Assembly: GCA_027487865.1 (NCBI GenBank)
Contig: JAIYCT010000002.1
Coordinates: forward strand, 341,038-405,037
Direction: 5' to 3'
Origin: Microbacteriaceae bacterium
GTDB taxonomy: Bacteria; Actinomycetota; Actinomycetes; Actinomycetales; Microbacteriaceae
Length of the DNA stretch: 64,000 nucleotides
Program-made: the position numbers and the translations under genes
Shown here: one piece after another, positions 8,393 to 17,439 of the stretch
Layout: each line of letters begins with the position of its first letter
Numbering within the stretch: position 1 is the stretch's first letter
Notes under the pieces: generated by a model
Told to the model about the DNA's origin: nothing
Database searches by the model: none
The model's input: the letters and a program-made list of their open reading frames with translations, nothing else

Positions 8393-8616
8393 TACGCGAT
8401 GAATCCCACTCTGCGGCTTTGCTCCGCTCCAATTTCAACGTAGGCAATGCTTGCGGTTGGAACCAAAATGGTGGTGCCCTTATCGTCTTCGAAAAAGACC
8501 AGCTCCTGCTTGGAAGCGAACGCCGTCGAGATCAAGGTTGAAACCTGCGCCGAGCTCAGGTTTGTCTCGAAACTTAAATCGCGCTGATTCTCGCGTATGC
8601 CAATTCTGATTTCCAT
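8392..8616 (-). CDS. DUF3107 domain protein
   Basis: A complete DUF3107 protein of 74 residues (MEIRIGIRENQRDLSFET ... IAYVEIG). This small actinobacterial family is related to the mycobacterial antigen TB9.4; its function is not known. The beta-rich pattern with a central helix (SSAQVSTLISTAF) suggests a compact single domain. It has a strong ribosome binding site (AAAGGAG, 5 nt before the ATG). It is divergent from adnA, separated by 66 bp, and is coupled to the small membrane protein downstream. Confidence 0.93.
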   Translation of the reverse strand: MEIRIGIRENQRDLSFETNLSSAQVSTLISTAFASKQELVFFEDDKGTTILVPTASIAYVEIGAEQSRRVGFIA

Positions 8617-8670
8617 TGCACTCCTTTGGGGATTACTAGGTTACGACATGAAAAAGTCATAGCGTGCAAA

Positions 8671-8676
8671 TAGATT
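8671..8676 (+). promoter_or_regulatory. Predicted leaderless -10 box (adnA)
   Basis: TAGATT lies exactly 6 nt before the GTG at 8683, and no ribosome binding site is visible. This fits leaderless translation of adnA. Confidence 0.5.
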
Positions 8677-8682
8677 TGCCTA

Positions 8683-11562
8683 GTGGTCGAAAACAATCAG
8701 GTATTTGCTCAGGGTGCAGTTGATGCAACTGGCGAATTTAGCCTTCGATCCCTATTAGATATCAGTTCAGGGCAGCACATTGTCCTAGGTGCGCCCGGTT
8801 CGGGAAAGACCACCGCCTTGCGCCACTTAGCGATGCAGCTCGAACACACAATTGAGCCATCCCAGATTTTGGTGCTGACTCCAACCAGGCAATCCGCCAG
8901 CAAGCTTCGCGACCAGCTGGCTTTAGCCAGCAAGCGAGCAACTTCTGCGCCACGTGCCCAGTCGGTAACAAGCTATGCCTTCGGCCAGCTAGCGGCGAGT
9001 AACCCTGGGATGCGATTGCTTTCCGGTGCCATGCAGCAAAGCATTCTTCGCGAGCTGATTGAGAAAAGTGCGAGCAGTCCTTGGGGTTATGACCTTCAGA
9101 CCATTGGATTGCAGGGCTTTATTCAAGAGCTTAGAGACCTGTTTGCGGTTTGCATCGAAAATGGCCTCTCAACTGTGTGGCTGATGGAAAAATCCCAAGA
9201 GTTCAATCATCGTGGTTTGGCAATTGCTGCGGAGCTCTTGCCGGCTTACGAAAGTGAACTTCAGGCCCAGGGCCTAGTTGACCCATCAAAAATGATTCTC
9301 AGTGCAACCGAATTGCCAGCGCCAGATTGCAAATGGCTGCTGGTAGATGACGCCCAGGATTTCTCGAAGGCTGGGTTGGCTTTAGTTCAGAAACTTGCTC
9401 AAAGCGCAAACCTTGCGCTGTTTGGTGACCCGGACAGCACAGTGCTTGGTTTTAGATCCGGCTTTGTTGACGGGTTTGTCGGCGAGTTCCCTCAGGCGAC
9501 AAAGCACTACTTGGAACCCAACAGCAATTTTGCTCTTGAGCTTTCGAAATTGGCCTCGAAGCTTCCACCGCAATTGGCTGGTCCGCAGCGGCCGAGACCA
9601 ATTGGTAGCGCAGGCAATGTCCGAAGTGCACTGTTTGAGAATCAGGTGAGCGAAGCGGACTGGCTGGCCAGTGAGATTCGGCAGCGAAGAATGAGAGATG
9701 GCCTGAGCTGGGGAGATTTCGCAGTTGTTGCCAGAACCAGAACCCAGCTCGATCAGCTGGCTTCGGCGCTTGCGGCTCGCGAAGTACCCACCTCAACACT
9801 CGGCACCAGCCAGGCGCTACGGGATCAGCCCATGGCCAGAGCGCTATTGGAAACGGCGCAGTTGGGGCTTAGAAGAGGCGACCAAAATTCAGTGATAGAG
9901 GTGTTGCACTCACCAATCTTCGGCCTAGATTCGATAGCCATTCGAAGGTTGAAGCGCCAACTAGCGCAGCAAGCAGATTTAGATCAGGTCCCATCCTCGG
10001 AGCTACTTATCGCGGCACTAGAGGTGGAAATCGAGCCGAGCACTCCAGAATTTCGCAAGCTTGGAAAACTCACCGCCCTGATTCAAAGCATCAAGTCTTT
10101 GGCGGACTCAAGTGCTCACGAATTGCTGTCCGCTGTTTGGTCGATTGTTGATCACGCGGCGCTGGAGGTGCTCGCTAAGGGGTCATCCGAGGTCGCACTC
10201 AGTGCCAACCGTTCGCTGGATTCGGTGCTTGAGCTATTCGCCGCCGCCCAGCGATTTGATGCAAATCAGCTTGGTACCGGATCTGATTTTGTCTTTGCGC
10301 AGCTCGAACAGGCGGTGCCAGAAGACTCTTTGGCTGCAAAGGGGCTTCGCCCTGCGGTGCAGTTGACCACGGCTGCCGGGCTTTCAGATCGTAGCTATCA
10401 GGTTGTGTTGCTGCCGCGCCTGCAAGACGGAATCTGGCCAAACCTAAGACCCAGAAGTTCGCTGCTTGGGGCCACCTCACTATCGGGCTACCTAAATGGC
10501 AAGGTGGCACAACCAACCCTCCCGGTTCGATCGGAGCTAGAAGATGAGATTCGTCTGTTTTACAAGGCAATCGGAGCTGCCCGCTCCGAGGTGATTATCA
10601 CCGCCATGGTGTCCCAAGAAGAGCAGCCATCACAATTCTTCGAGATGCTGGGACTAGCACCGGCGCAAAATGAGCAAGCAATCAGCTTTGATCTTCGACG
10701 TTTGGTTGGAAGTTATCGCAAAGCACTTGCATCCGGCGACCAATCGGTGGCACCGCTATTGGCTGCGCTCGCGCTGCTGCAGGTGCCAGGAGCAAATCCA
10801 GAGGGCTGGCAGGGATTGTTGCCACTTTCAACCAATCAGCCGCTAGTGGTTGAGGGTGAGGATATTCGCTTCTCGCCATCGAGGCTTTCCGCTTTCGAGA
10901 AGTGTCCGGTGCACTGGTTCATCCAGAACTTTGGAGGCGATGGCTCTGGCTTTGAGGCATCATTGGGCACTTTGCTGCACGCCGCTCTCGAAGTCTCTTC
11001 TACGGAGGCTGAGCTTGAGAACTTTGTCGAGAGTAATTGGCACACCCTGGAGTTCGAAGCAAGCTGGCAGTCCAGTGGGCAAAAGCGCAAAGCGCTGAAC
11101 ATGGTGGCCGCCCTCGGTGAGTACCTACGCAGCGCTGGCGAATTGGTAACCGCCGAGCAAAAGTTTGAGGTGAAAATCGGACGCTTGGTTATTGCCGGCA
11201 AGATCGATCGAGTAGAGCGAGATGCGGATGGCGGTCTGCGAGTGGTAGATCTAAAGACCGGAAAACCACCAAGTGCCCAGGAGGTTCTCACTCACCGGCA
11301 GCTAGCGGTCTACCAATTAGCGGTTCGGGAGCAATACGGCGAAGAGATGGCCGGTGGCCGAATCGTCGCTGTTGGAGACCAGCGCCTGAAAGTATTGGAC
11401 CAGCCACAGGTATCTGGAGAATTCGAAGGGGAGATTCTCGAGCTACTGAAGAGAGTTGAGGATGCGGCGGGCGGCAATAGCTTCGTGGCTGAGATAGCCG
11501 ATCACTGCAACGAAGATTCGAACTGCCAACTATTGATATCCAAGGTGGTGACAAGTGGCTAA
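8683..11562 (+). CDS. adnA: AdnA-like UvrD-family helicase-nuclease subunit
   Basis: A 959-residue subunit of the actinobacterial double-strand-break resection machine AdnAB, which unwinds and digests DNA ends before recombination. Walker A GAPGSGKT is at residues 36-43, and the DExx-box position reads VDDAQDF, as in the weaker ATPase of the pair. The C-terminal RecB-like nuclease domain shows KIDRVERDADG and VVDLKTGKPP (about 845-870). Cysteines at about 741 (EKCPVHW) and 941/947 (HCNEDSNC) resemble part of an iron-sulfur staple, but one of the usual four Cys seems to be missing. It overlaps adnB by 8 bp. The family is clear; the A/B naming rests on order and domain detail. Confidence 0.9.
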   Translation: MVENNQVFAQGAVDATGEFSLRSLLDISSGQHIVLGAPGSGKTTALRHLAMQLEHTIEPSQILVLTPTRQSASKLRDQLALASKRATSAPRAQSVTSYAFGQLAASNPGMRLLSGAMQQSILRELIEKSASSPWGYDLQTIGLQGFIQELRDLFAVCIENGLSTVWLMEKSQEFNHRGLAIAAELLPAYESELQAQGLVDPSKMILSATELPAPDCKWLLVDDAQDFSKAGLALVQKLAQSANLALFGDPDSTVLGFRSGFVDGFVGEFPQATKHYLEPNSNFALELSKLASKLPPQLAGPQRPRPIGSAGNVRSALFENQVSEADWLASEIRQRRMRDGLSWGDFAVVARTRTQLDQLASALAAREVPTSTLGTSQALRDQPMARALLETAQLGLRRGDQNSVIEVLHSPIFGLDSIAIRRLKRQLAQQADLDQVPSSELLIAALEVEIEPSTPEFRKLGKLTALIQSIKSLADSSAHELLSAVWSIVDHAALEVLAKGSSEVALSANRSLDSVLELFAAAQRFDANQLGTGSDFVFAQLEQAVPEDSLAAKGLRPAVQLTTAAGLSDRSYQVVLLPRLQDGIWPNLRPRSSLLGATSLSGYLNGKVAQPTLPVRSELEDEIRLFYKAIGAARSEVIITAMVSQEEQPSQFFEMLGLAPAQNEQAISFDLRRLVGSYRKALASGDQSVAPLLAALALLQVPGANPEGWQGLLPLSTNQPLVVEGEDIRFSPSRLSAFEKCPVHWFIQNFGGDGSGFEASLGTLLHAALEVSSTEAELENFVESNWHTLEFEASWQSSGQKRKALNMVAALGEYLRSAGELVTAEQKFEVKIGRLVIAGKIDRVERDADGGLRVVDLKTGKPPSAQEVLTHRQLAVYQLAVREQYGEEMAGGRIVAVGDQRLKVLDQPQVSGEFEGEILELLKRVEDAAGGNSFVAEIADHCNEDSNCQLLISKVVTSG

Positions 11563-14500
11563 GTACTCTGCCGATCAGGTCTATAAGTTACTCTCGCCAC
11601 ACTCTTTGACTCAGGAACAAAAGGCTGTCATCGAAGGCGCTTCAAATAGCTCGCCGACCTTGGTAATAGCGGGAGCCGGCAGCGGCAAGACCGAGCTGAT
11701 GACGGTCAGGGTTCTTTACCTGATCGCCAATTCGCTTGCCCTACCCTCGGAAATTCTCGGACTTACCTTCACACGAAAAGCAGCGAGCGAACTGTCCGCG
11801 AGAGTAAACCAAGCGCTCTATAAATTGCGTGAGAGTGATATGTGGCCAGCTGAACTGCAGCAGGATTTCACGCCACCGAATATCACTACCTACAACTCCT
11901 TTGGAAATGATATTTTCCGCAAGCTCTCGCTAGCGGTTGGCTATGAGTCGGATGCCACCTTGCTCACCGAGGCAAGCTCGGTTGCGCTGGCTGATGAGCT
12001 GGTTCGCAATCTAAAGGGCGATCTACATCGCAACCTAGAGGATTGGGATAAGACCAAGGATTACCTGATCGAATTGGTGCTTTCGCTGGCTTCCGAGATT
12101 ACCGACAATCAATCAACTCCCGAGACCATGATTTCCACTCTGACTAGTTTTGCCGAGCAGATTTCAGGGTTACCCAGAAGCGATAAGGGAGAGCCCGGTC
12201 AGTTTCAATACGTCACAGACTTACTCGATGCTGCCGCGCTCAATGTGGTGATTGCAGAGTTGGTTGGTGAGTATCTAGCGCTGAAAAAGCGAAGAAACCT
12301 AGTCGACTTTTCAGACCAGGTAGCCCTGGCGTTGAGCGCACTCACAACTGAATTTGAACACGGTTACCGCTTCGTTTTGCTCGATGAATACCAGGACACC
12401 TCGAGCATTCAAACTCAACTCCTAGCCCGCTTGTTTTTCGCTCAGGCGGTTTTGGCCGTCGGTGACCCGAATCAGGCTATTTACGGTTGGCGTGGCGCTA
12501 GTAGCAATAACCTCGCAGGTTTCCACGCCGACTTTGGTTCCAAACAAGCTCAAACTTTCCAGCTTTCGAAGTCCTGGCGATCCGGTCAAGCGGTGGTGGA
12601 TGCGGCCAATCAACTCACGCAGGCTCTGAATGCCATCCAGCCGGAACTGGCCCCGGTAACTCTGACACCGGGAGTGGCTAACCGCGAAAACTTCGTAACC
12701 GCTGAAGTCTTTCAGGACGAACTATCCGAGGCAGAAGCGGTAGCGGACTGGTTCGAAAAAAACCTGGACGAAGATAAGTCCGCTGCACTATTACTCAGAA
12801 CCAAAGCGAGCATGCCGCTTTATGCCAAAGTCATTTCTGAGCGGGGGATAGCGGTTGAGGTATCCGGGCTTTCCGGGCTGCTGCAGCTTCCCGAGGTCAT
12901 GGATTTGATTTGCGCTTTGAATGTGGTGCAGCGACCAGAATCCGGAGCATCGCTAATGCGCCTGCTCTCGGGTCCACGCTGGAGGATTGGGCCCAAGGAC
13001 CTAGCGGAGCTTTCTGCGACCGCACAGCGCCTATCGAGGATTAGGTCTGAGGTTACAAGTGCTATGCCCGTAACGATTGTGGAGGCATTGGATGAACTAA
13101 TTCGTCCAGGTGCACTGGAGTATTCGAACTTCTCTGAAGTCGGAGGAGCGCGCTTGGTCATGGCGGCCAAGCTCTTGCGGAAGATGCGCGCCACCTCGAA
13201 TATCTCATTGGCCCAATTCGCCTGGGTGGTAGTTCGAGAGTTAGAAATTGACATCGAGCTATTCGCGCACTCCAGTGCGCCAAATCCATTGGCCAACCTC
13301 GAGGCATTTATTGCTCGAATATCCGAATACGAACAGTCTTCGCTCCGACCTTCGCTGACGGGGCTGCTTTCTTGGCTCGATTACGCCACCGAAAAGGAAA
13401 ACTTTGAGCTGCCACGCCTTGGGGCTAAAAAGGGCACGGTTCAAATCATGTCGGTGCATGCCGCGAAAGGTTTGGAGTGGGACTTGGTTGCCCTCGCTCA
13501 GCTGAATAAGGGCGCCTTCCCGGTCGATGGCAAGGGAGCTAAGGGCTGGTTAGCAGCGGGCAAGCTGCCATTTGCCTTACGAGGTGATTCAAATGTGCTG
13601 CCTGTCTTTAGCTACCAGCACGCCACCACGCAGAAAGAACTAAAGGCAGCCTTCGATCAGTTCCAAGAGCTAAATCGCCTCAGGCAGCTAACTGAAGAGC
13701 GAAGATTGGCTTATGTCGCAGTCACCAGGGCAAAGACCGCTCTGCACATCACTGCTTCTCACTACAAGCTGGGAAACAAAAAACCCAGGGAACTATCTCC
13801 ATTTCTAGTTGAACTTATTGAGAACTCACTGGTTGAGCTGGTCAGTGCGATTCCAGATGTCTACGAAACCAATCCGCTGGATGGCCGCAAAGAGCAAATG
13901 GTTTGGCCTTTTGATCCGCTTGGCGATAAGCGCCAAGAGATTGAGTCGGCCGCATCTTCGGTTATCAGTTCTGCACCTGCAAGTCTTGAGAGTTTCACGG
14001 AGCTTGCCTTGTTATTGGAGGAGCGCGAGCGCGGTAATTGGCTGGCAGCCCCAGAGCTCCCCAAGCGTCTAAGTGCTTCTAAGGTCATGCAGCTGATTAC
14101 AAATCCACAGGAGTTTGCAGACTATTTGGCTAGGCCAATGCCTGCGGTGTATAGCCCGGTTGCGCAACGCGGCACCGACTTCCACCGACTGCTCGAAGAG
14201 CACTGGATGAAAGATGCTGAGCTGGCCGATCAGGATTGGGCAGAAGAGGATTTGGAGCTCAAGGCAAACTTTGAGAATTCTCGATTCGCCACTCTCAAGC
14301 CCGACTTTGTCGAGCAGTCCATCGAATTTGAAATAGCCGGCCTCATTGTGGTTTGCAAAATTGACGCGATTTTCGAAGAAGCAAGTGGATTCTTGATCGT
14401 GGACTGGAAATCCGGTTCCGCACCCAAGACTGAAGTGGACCTAAAATCTCGCGCGATCCAGCTAGCGCTCTATCGAATTGCCTTTGCGAAATGGCAGGGT

Positions 14501-14632
14501 ATTGGGCTGGAAAAAGTATCCGCAACCTTCTTCTTTGCTGCAGATGGCAAGGAAGTCATGCCAGATCGATTGATGTCAGAGCAGGAGTTGGTCACTGCGA
14601 TCGAGGCTGCTAGAACAGCTCGTCGAGGCTAG
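11555..14632 (+). CDS. adnB: AdnB-like UvrD-family helicase-nuclease subunit
   Basis: A 1025-residue motor and nuclease subunit paired with AdnA. Seen in order: the Q-motif region LTQEQKAVIEGA, Walker A GAGSGKT (about residues 40-46), LTFTRKAA, LLDEYQDTS (DExx box, about 275), GDPNQAIYGWRGA (motif III), a SVHAAKGLEWD motif (about 633), and VAVTRAK (motif VI). The C-terminal nuclease domain shows RGTDFHRLLEEHW, CKIDAIFEE and VDWKSGSAP, the PD-(D/E)XK signature. No C-terminal iron-sulfur cysteines are present. The start overlaps the end of adnA, so the subunits are coupled. It overlaps the convergent kinase gene by 23 bp. Confidence 0.94.
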   Translation: MAKYSADQVYKLLSPHSLTQEQKAVIEGASNSSPTLVIAGAGSGKTELMTVRVLYLIANSLALPSEILGLTFTRKAASELSARVNQALYKLRESDMWPAELQQDFTPPNITTYNSFGNDIFRKLSLAVGYESDATLLTEASSVALADELVRNLKGDLHRNLEDWDKTKDYLIELVLSLASEITDNQSTPETMISTLTSFAEQISGLPRSDKGEPGQFQYVTDLLDAAALNVVIAELVGEYLALKKRRNLVDFSDQVALALSALTTEFEHGYRFVLLDEYQDTSSIQTQLLARLFFAQAVLAVGDPNQAIYGWRGASSNNLAGFHADFGSKQAQTFQLSKSWRSGQAVVDAANQLTQALNAIQPELAPVTLTPGVANRENFVTAEVFQDELSEAEAVADWFEKNLDEDKSAALLLRTKASMPLYAKVISERGIAVEVSGLSGLLQLPEVMDLICALNVVQRPESGASLMRLLSGPRWRIGPKDLAELSATAQRLSRIRSEVTSAMPVTIVEALDELIRPGALEYSNFSEVGGARLVMAAKLLRKMRATSNISLAQFAWVVVRELEIDIELFAHSSAPNPLANLEAFIARISEYEQSSLRPSLTGLLSWLDYATEKENFELPRLGAKKGTVQIMSVHAAKGLEWDLVALAQLNKGAFPVDGKGAKGWLAAGKLPFALRGDSNVLPVFSYQHATTQKELKAAFDQFQELNRLRQLTEERRLAYVAVTRAKTALHITASHYKLGNKKPRELSPFLVELIENSLVELVSAIPDVYETNPLDGRKEQMVWPFDPLGDKRQEIESAASSVISSAPASLESFTELALLLEERERGNWLAAPELPKRLSASKVMQLITNPQEFADYLARPMPAVYSPVAQRGTDFHRLLEEHWMKDAELADQDWAEEDLELKANFENSRFATLKPDFVEQSIEFEIAGLIVVCKIDAIFEEASGFLIVDWKSGSAPKTEVDLKSRAIQLALYRIAFAKWQGIGLEKVSATFFFAADGKEVMPDRLMSEQELVTAIEAARTARRG

Positions 14633-15743
14633 TTTCTTGAGTCTTCGGGACTTCTTGGGCTGATTGCTCAGCCTCAACGCCAGCGACCTCGTCAAAGATT
14701 GATGCGGCGGTTACTTCCTCAAGATCTTCGCTCTCGCGAGCCTCTTCAACAGCGCTTAGTTCCTGTGTCGGCATGGCTGCAGGAATGATGGCTGCTGCCG
14801 CGGCCAAGCCTACAAAGCTGGTAGCGGTCAGATCCTTTAGGTTTCCGGCTTCAAGGTTGTCTTTTAGCTCAGCCAAAAGTTCTTCGGCTTGCTTGATCTG
14901 TTCTTGGTCACCAACAGCTAGGCAGTGCAGCAGCCAGGTTCCCAGTTCCAACTCGGAGTAGAGCATCGCACGCTGAGCAAAGTTCTCATCGGTCGTAGGT
15001 CGAGCTGCGCGGTAGTGGATCATCGCGTCTTCGAAGGCAGAAGGCAGCGCACCACCGGACAGCCAGCGGAAGTCTTCTGCTGGGTCACCGATTGAAAGCG
15101 AGTTCCAATTTGCCAATCCAACAACCTGCTGGCCATTGATCAAAACGCCATCAGAGCTAATGGCGCCGTGGGTGATGGTCGAGTGGAAGCGGAATAGCCC
15201 GATGTCTTCGAGTGCCTGCTCCCAGCGGCTAAGTAGCTGAGCCGGAACCTTGCCGGTTGCGGCCATCTTGTCCAGCTCGGAAACTTTTTGGTGCAGGATT
15301 GCGGCCGAGTCATACTGAGGTAGTCCGGCCTCCGAGATTGCTTCGACTGAAAGTGAATGCAGAGCGGCAAGCGCTTCACCAAAGGACTTTGAGAATGGCC
15401 CAGGTCCCAGGCGAGAAAGGTCTGGGCTTGAGCCTTCTAGCAACGTGAACAACACACCGGTGGTTCCCTTGTCGTCTTGGGTTTGTCCAAGTGACTCTGG
15501 AATCTCAAAAGGCAAACGAGAAGAAAGGCGGCGCATGGACTGCACCACCATTTGCTCGGTTGCCAATTCGCTTATGCCGGCAGAGTTTGCCGGAATCTTG
15601 AACTCATAGGCCTGCCCATCGGCACCCCAAAGTCTCAAGGTCTCCAAATCTGGGTTGGAGTCAACTTTCAAGTAGTGCCGGAAGTTTTTTCCAGGCGAAG
15701 CATCGGCTGCCAGTGCAGCTAAAATCAAAGCAGGTCGTCCCAC
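14610..15743 (-). CDS. APH-type phosphotransferase with an acidic C-terminal tail
   Basis: A 377-residue protein whose first 260 residues follow the aminoglycoside-phosphotransferase/choline-kinase pattern: a hydrophobic kinase N-lobe, then FRFHSTITHGAISSDGVLIN and NWNSLSIGDPAEDFRWL. At the catalytic loop the usual HGDxxxxN reads HGAISSDGVLIN, so the catalytic Asp is replaced by Ala, and the usual DWE segment reads NWN. It may therefore be an inactive or diverged kinase. The last 90 residues are Ala/Glu-rich and probably disordered. Homologues sit between AdnB and UvrD2 genes in other actinobacteria. Its GTG start has TAACCT 7 nt upstream, fitting leaderless expression. Confidence 0.8.
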   Translation of the reverse strand: MGRPALILAALAADASPGKNFRHYLKVDSNPDLETLRLWGADGQAYEFKIPANSAGISELATEQMVVQSMRRLSSRLPFEIPESLGQTQDDKGTTGVLFTLLEGSSPDLSRLGPGPFSKSFGEALAALHSLSVEAISEAGLPQYDSAAILHQKVSELDKMAATGKVPAQLLSRWEQALEDIGLFRFHSTITHGAISSDGVLINGQQVVGLANWNSLSIGDPAEDFRWLSGGALPSAFEDAMIHYRAARPTTDENFAQRAMLYSELELGTWLLHCLAVGDQEQIKQAEELLAELKDNLEAGNLKDLTATSFVGLAAAAAIIPAAMPTQELSAVEEARESEDLEEVTAASIFDEVAGVEAEQSAQEVPKTQETSLDELF

Positions 15744-15750
15744 ATCACAC

Positions 15751-15756
15751 AGGTTA
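15751..15756 (-). promoter_or_regulatory. Predicted leaderless -10 box (APH-type gene)
   Basis: On the minus strand TAACCT lies 7 nt before the GTG at 15743, and no ribosome site is visible. Confidence 0.45.
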
Positions 15757-15810
15757 GACGGTCAATGCCCAGCAAGCGGTCAATGCCACGCGAACCAAGA
15801 GGATTCCCAA

Positions 15811-17439
15811 TTGAACTCGGACCAGTCTGATCTCGACTTCCTAGCGGAACTCGATGACGACCAAAGGCTTGCTGCTGAGGCTTTGCTTGGTCCGGTCTGC
15901 ATAATTGCAGGTGCCGGCAGCGGAAAAACCAGAACTATTTCCCATCGAATTGCGCACGGCATCGAAACTGGCGTCTACACAGCGAACCGAGTTTTAGCTC
16001 TCACCTATACAAATCGTGCGGCAAGTGAACTTCGATCCAGGATGCGCGATTTGGGAGCTGAAGGTGTTCAGGTCAGGACCTTCCACTCGGCGGCTCTTAG
16101 CCAGCTGCAATTCTTTTGGCCTCAGCTCACAGAGTCACTGGCACCGAAACTGATAACCAACAAGCTCCCCGTCCTAAAAGATGCTCTTGAGGAATTGAAG
16201 ATCCGAGGTTCGGATGAAGATTTGAGAAGCATCGCTTCCGAGATTGAGTGGATGAAATACGGCCTAATCTCTTTGGACGAGTATCAAAACCTAGATCGCC
16301 CCAACATCGCGTCTTTCTCGAAGGACAAGTTTTTGGAGGTGGCCGGAAGATTTGAAGCAGTGAAGCAGCAGCGCAGACTTGCCGACTGGGAAGATGTTCT
16401 GCTGCTAACAACGGGGTTATTGAGAAACGAAGCACGAATGCTCGCTCACGTGCAGCAGCAGTATCGTCACTTCACAGTTGATGAGTACCAGGACATCTCA
16501 CCCCTGCAGCAGTCACTGCTTGAGACTTGGCTGGGGGACCGCGAGGAGCTCTGCGTTGTCGGCGACCCGAGACAAACCATCTACACCTTTGCCGGAGCGG
16601 ATCCAAGTTTTCTAACCGGATTTATTGGGCGTTTCCCGAGCGCCCAGATCTTTGAGCTCAACCGCAACTACCGCAGCAGTCAGGAGATTGTTCAGCTGGC
16701 TAATCGAGTCGCCGAGCACGGCGAGCTCGAGGCGGTGCGAATGTTCAGTTCTCGTCCAGCTCACCAAAAATTCTCCAGCTCACTTGCCGAGGCCAAGTGG
16801 ATTGCCGAGACGATTTCTGAAGCAGTGCAGTCCGGAACCGACCTTGGTGAAATTGCTGTGCTCGCGAGAATCAATTCGCAGCTTGAGCAGGTGGAGTCGG
16901 AACTGACAAAGCGTGGTATCAAGTGCCAGGTGAGAGGCACCGGACGTTTCTTCCGTAGACCAGAGATCATGCAGGCCATGATTGCGCTCCGAGCCCTACA
17001 AACCTCAGAGCTAACCGAACCACTGTTTGTTTCGGTGAGCAACATCATTTCTGCGCTTGGTTGGAGTTCACGATCGGATGGCTCTGAGAAGTGGCTTGGG
17101 CTGAATTGGTTTGTTGAGGTGCTCGAGGAGTTCTCGGGTGATGTCAGCTTGGATGAGTATCTTCGCGAGCTTCAAGAACGCGAGCGGTCCGGTCACGAGC
17201 CTGTGATGGCGGCGATTTCGCTTGCCACCATCCACGCCACCAAGGGACTTGAATGGAAGCTGGTTTTCCTCTGCGGACTAAACCAGGGTTACTTCCCAAT
17301 TTCCTATGCGCAAACCAGTTCTGAGCTCGCCGAGGAGCGCAGGCTTTTCTACGTTGGCCTCACCAGAGCCAAAGACCGATTGTTGCTGTCTAGCAATTCA
17401 GATAAACCGGTTTCGGAGTTTCTCAGTTTCGTCTCTTAG
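15811..17439 (+). CDS. UvrD2-like 3'-5' DNA helicase lacking the HRDC domain
   Basis: A 542-residue superfamily 1A helicase. Motifs in order are Walker A GAGSGKT (about residues 33-39), LTYTNRAASEL, the DExx box VDEYQDISP (about 225), GDPRQTIYTFAGADP, the NRNYRSSQEI segment, TIHATKGLEWKLVF, and the C-terminal VGLTRAKDRL. Mycobacterial UvrD2 is about 700 residues and carries an HRDC domain and a tetracysteine; this protein ends at SEFLSFVS just after motif VI, so those parts are absent. The start is a TTG with an AGAGGA ribosome site. It overlaps the convergent ThiF-like gene by 4 bp. It likely acts in DNA repair like its neighbours. Confidence 0.9.
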   Translation: MNSDQSDLDFLAELDDDQRLAAEALLGPVCIIAGAGSGKTRTISHRIAHGIETGVYTANRVLALTYTNRAASELRSRMRDLGAEGVQVRTFHSAALSQLQFFWPQLTESLAPKLITNKLPVLKDALEELKIRGSDEDLRSIASEIEWMKYGLISLDEYQNLDRPNIASFSKDKFLEVAGRFEAVKQQRRLADWEDVLLLTTGLLRNEARMLAHVQQQYRHFTVDEYQDISPLQQSLLETWLGDREELCVVGDPRQTIYTFAGADPSFLTGFIGRFPSAQIFELNRNYRSSQEIVQLANRVAEHGELEAVRMFSSRPAHQKFSSSLAEAKWIAETISEAVQSGTDLGEIAVLARINSQLEQVESELTKRGIKCQVRGTGRFFRRPEIMQAMIALRALQTSELTEPLFVSVSNIISALGWSSRSDGSEKWLGLNWFVEVLEEFSGDVSLDEYLRELQERERSGHEPVMAAISLATIHATKGLEWKLVFLCGLNQGYFPISYAQTSSELAEERRLFYVGLTRAKDRLLLSSNSDKPVSEFLSFVS

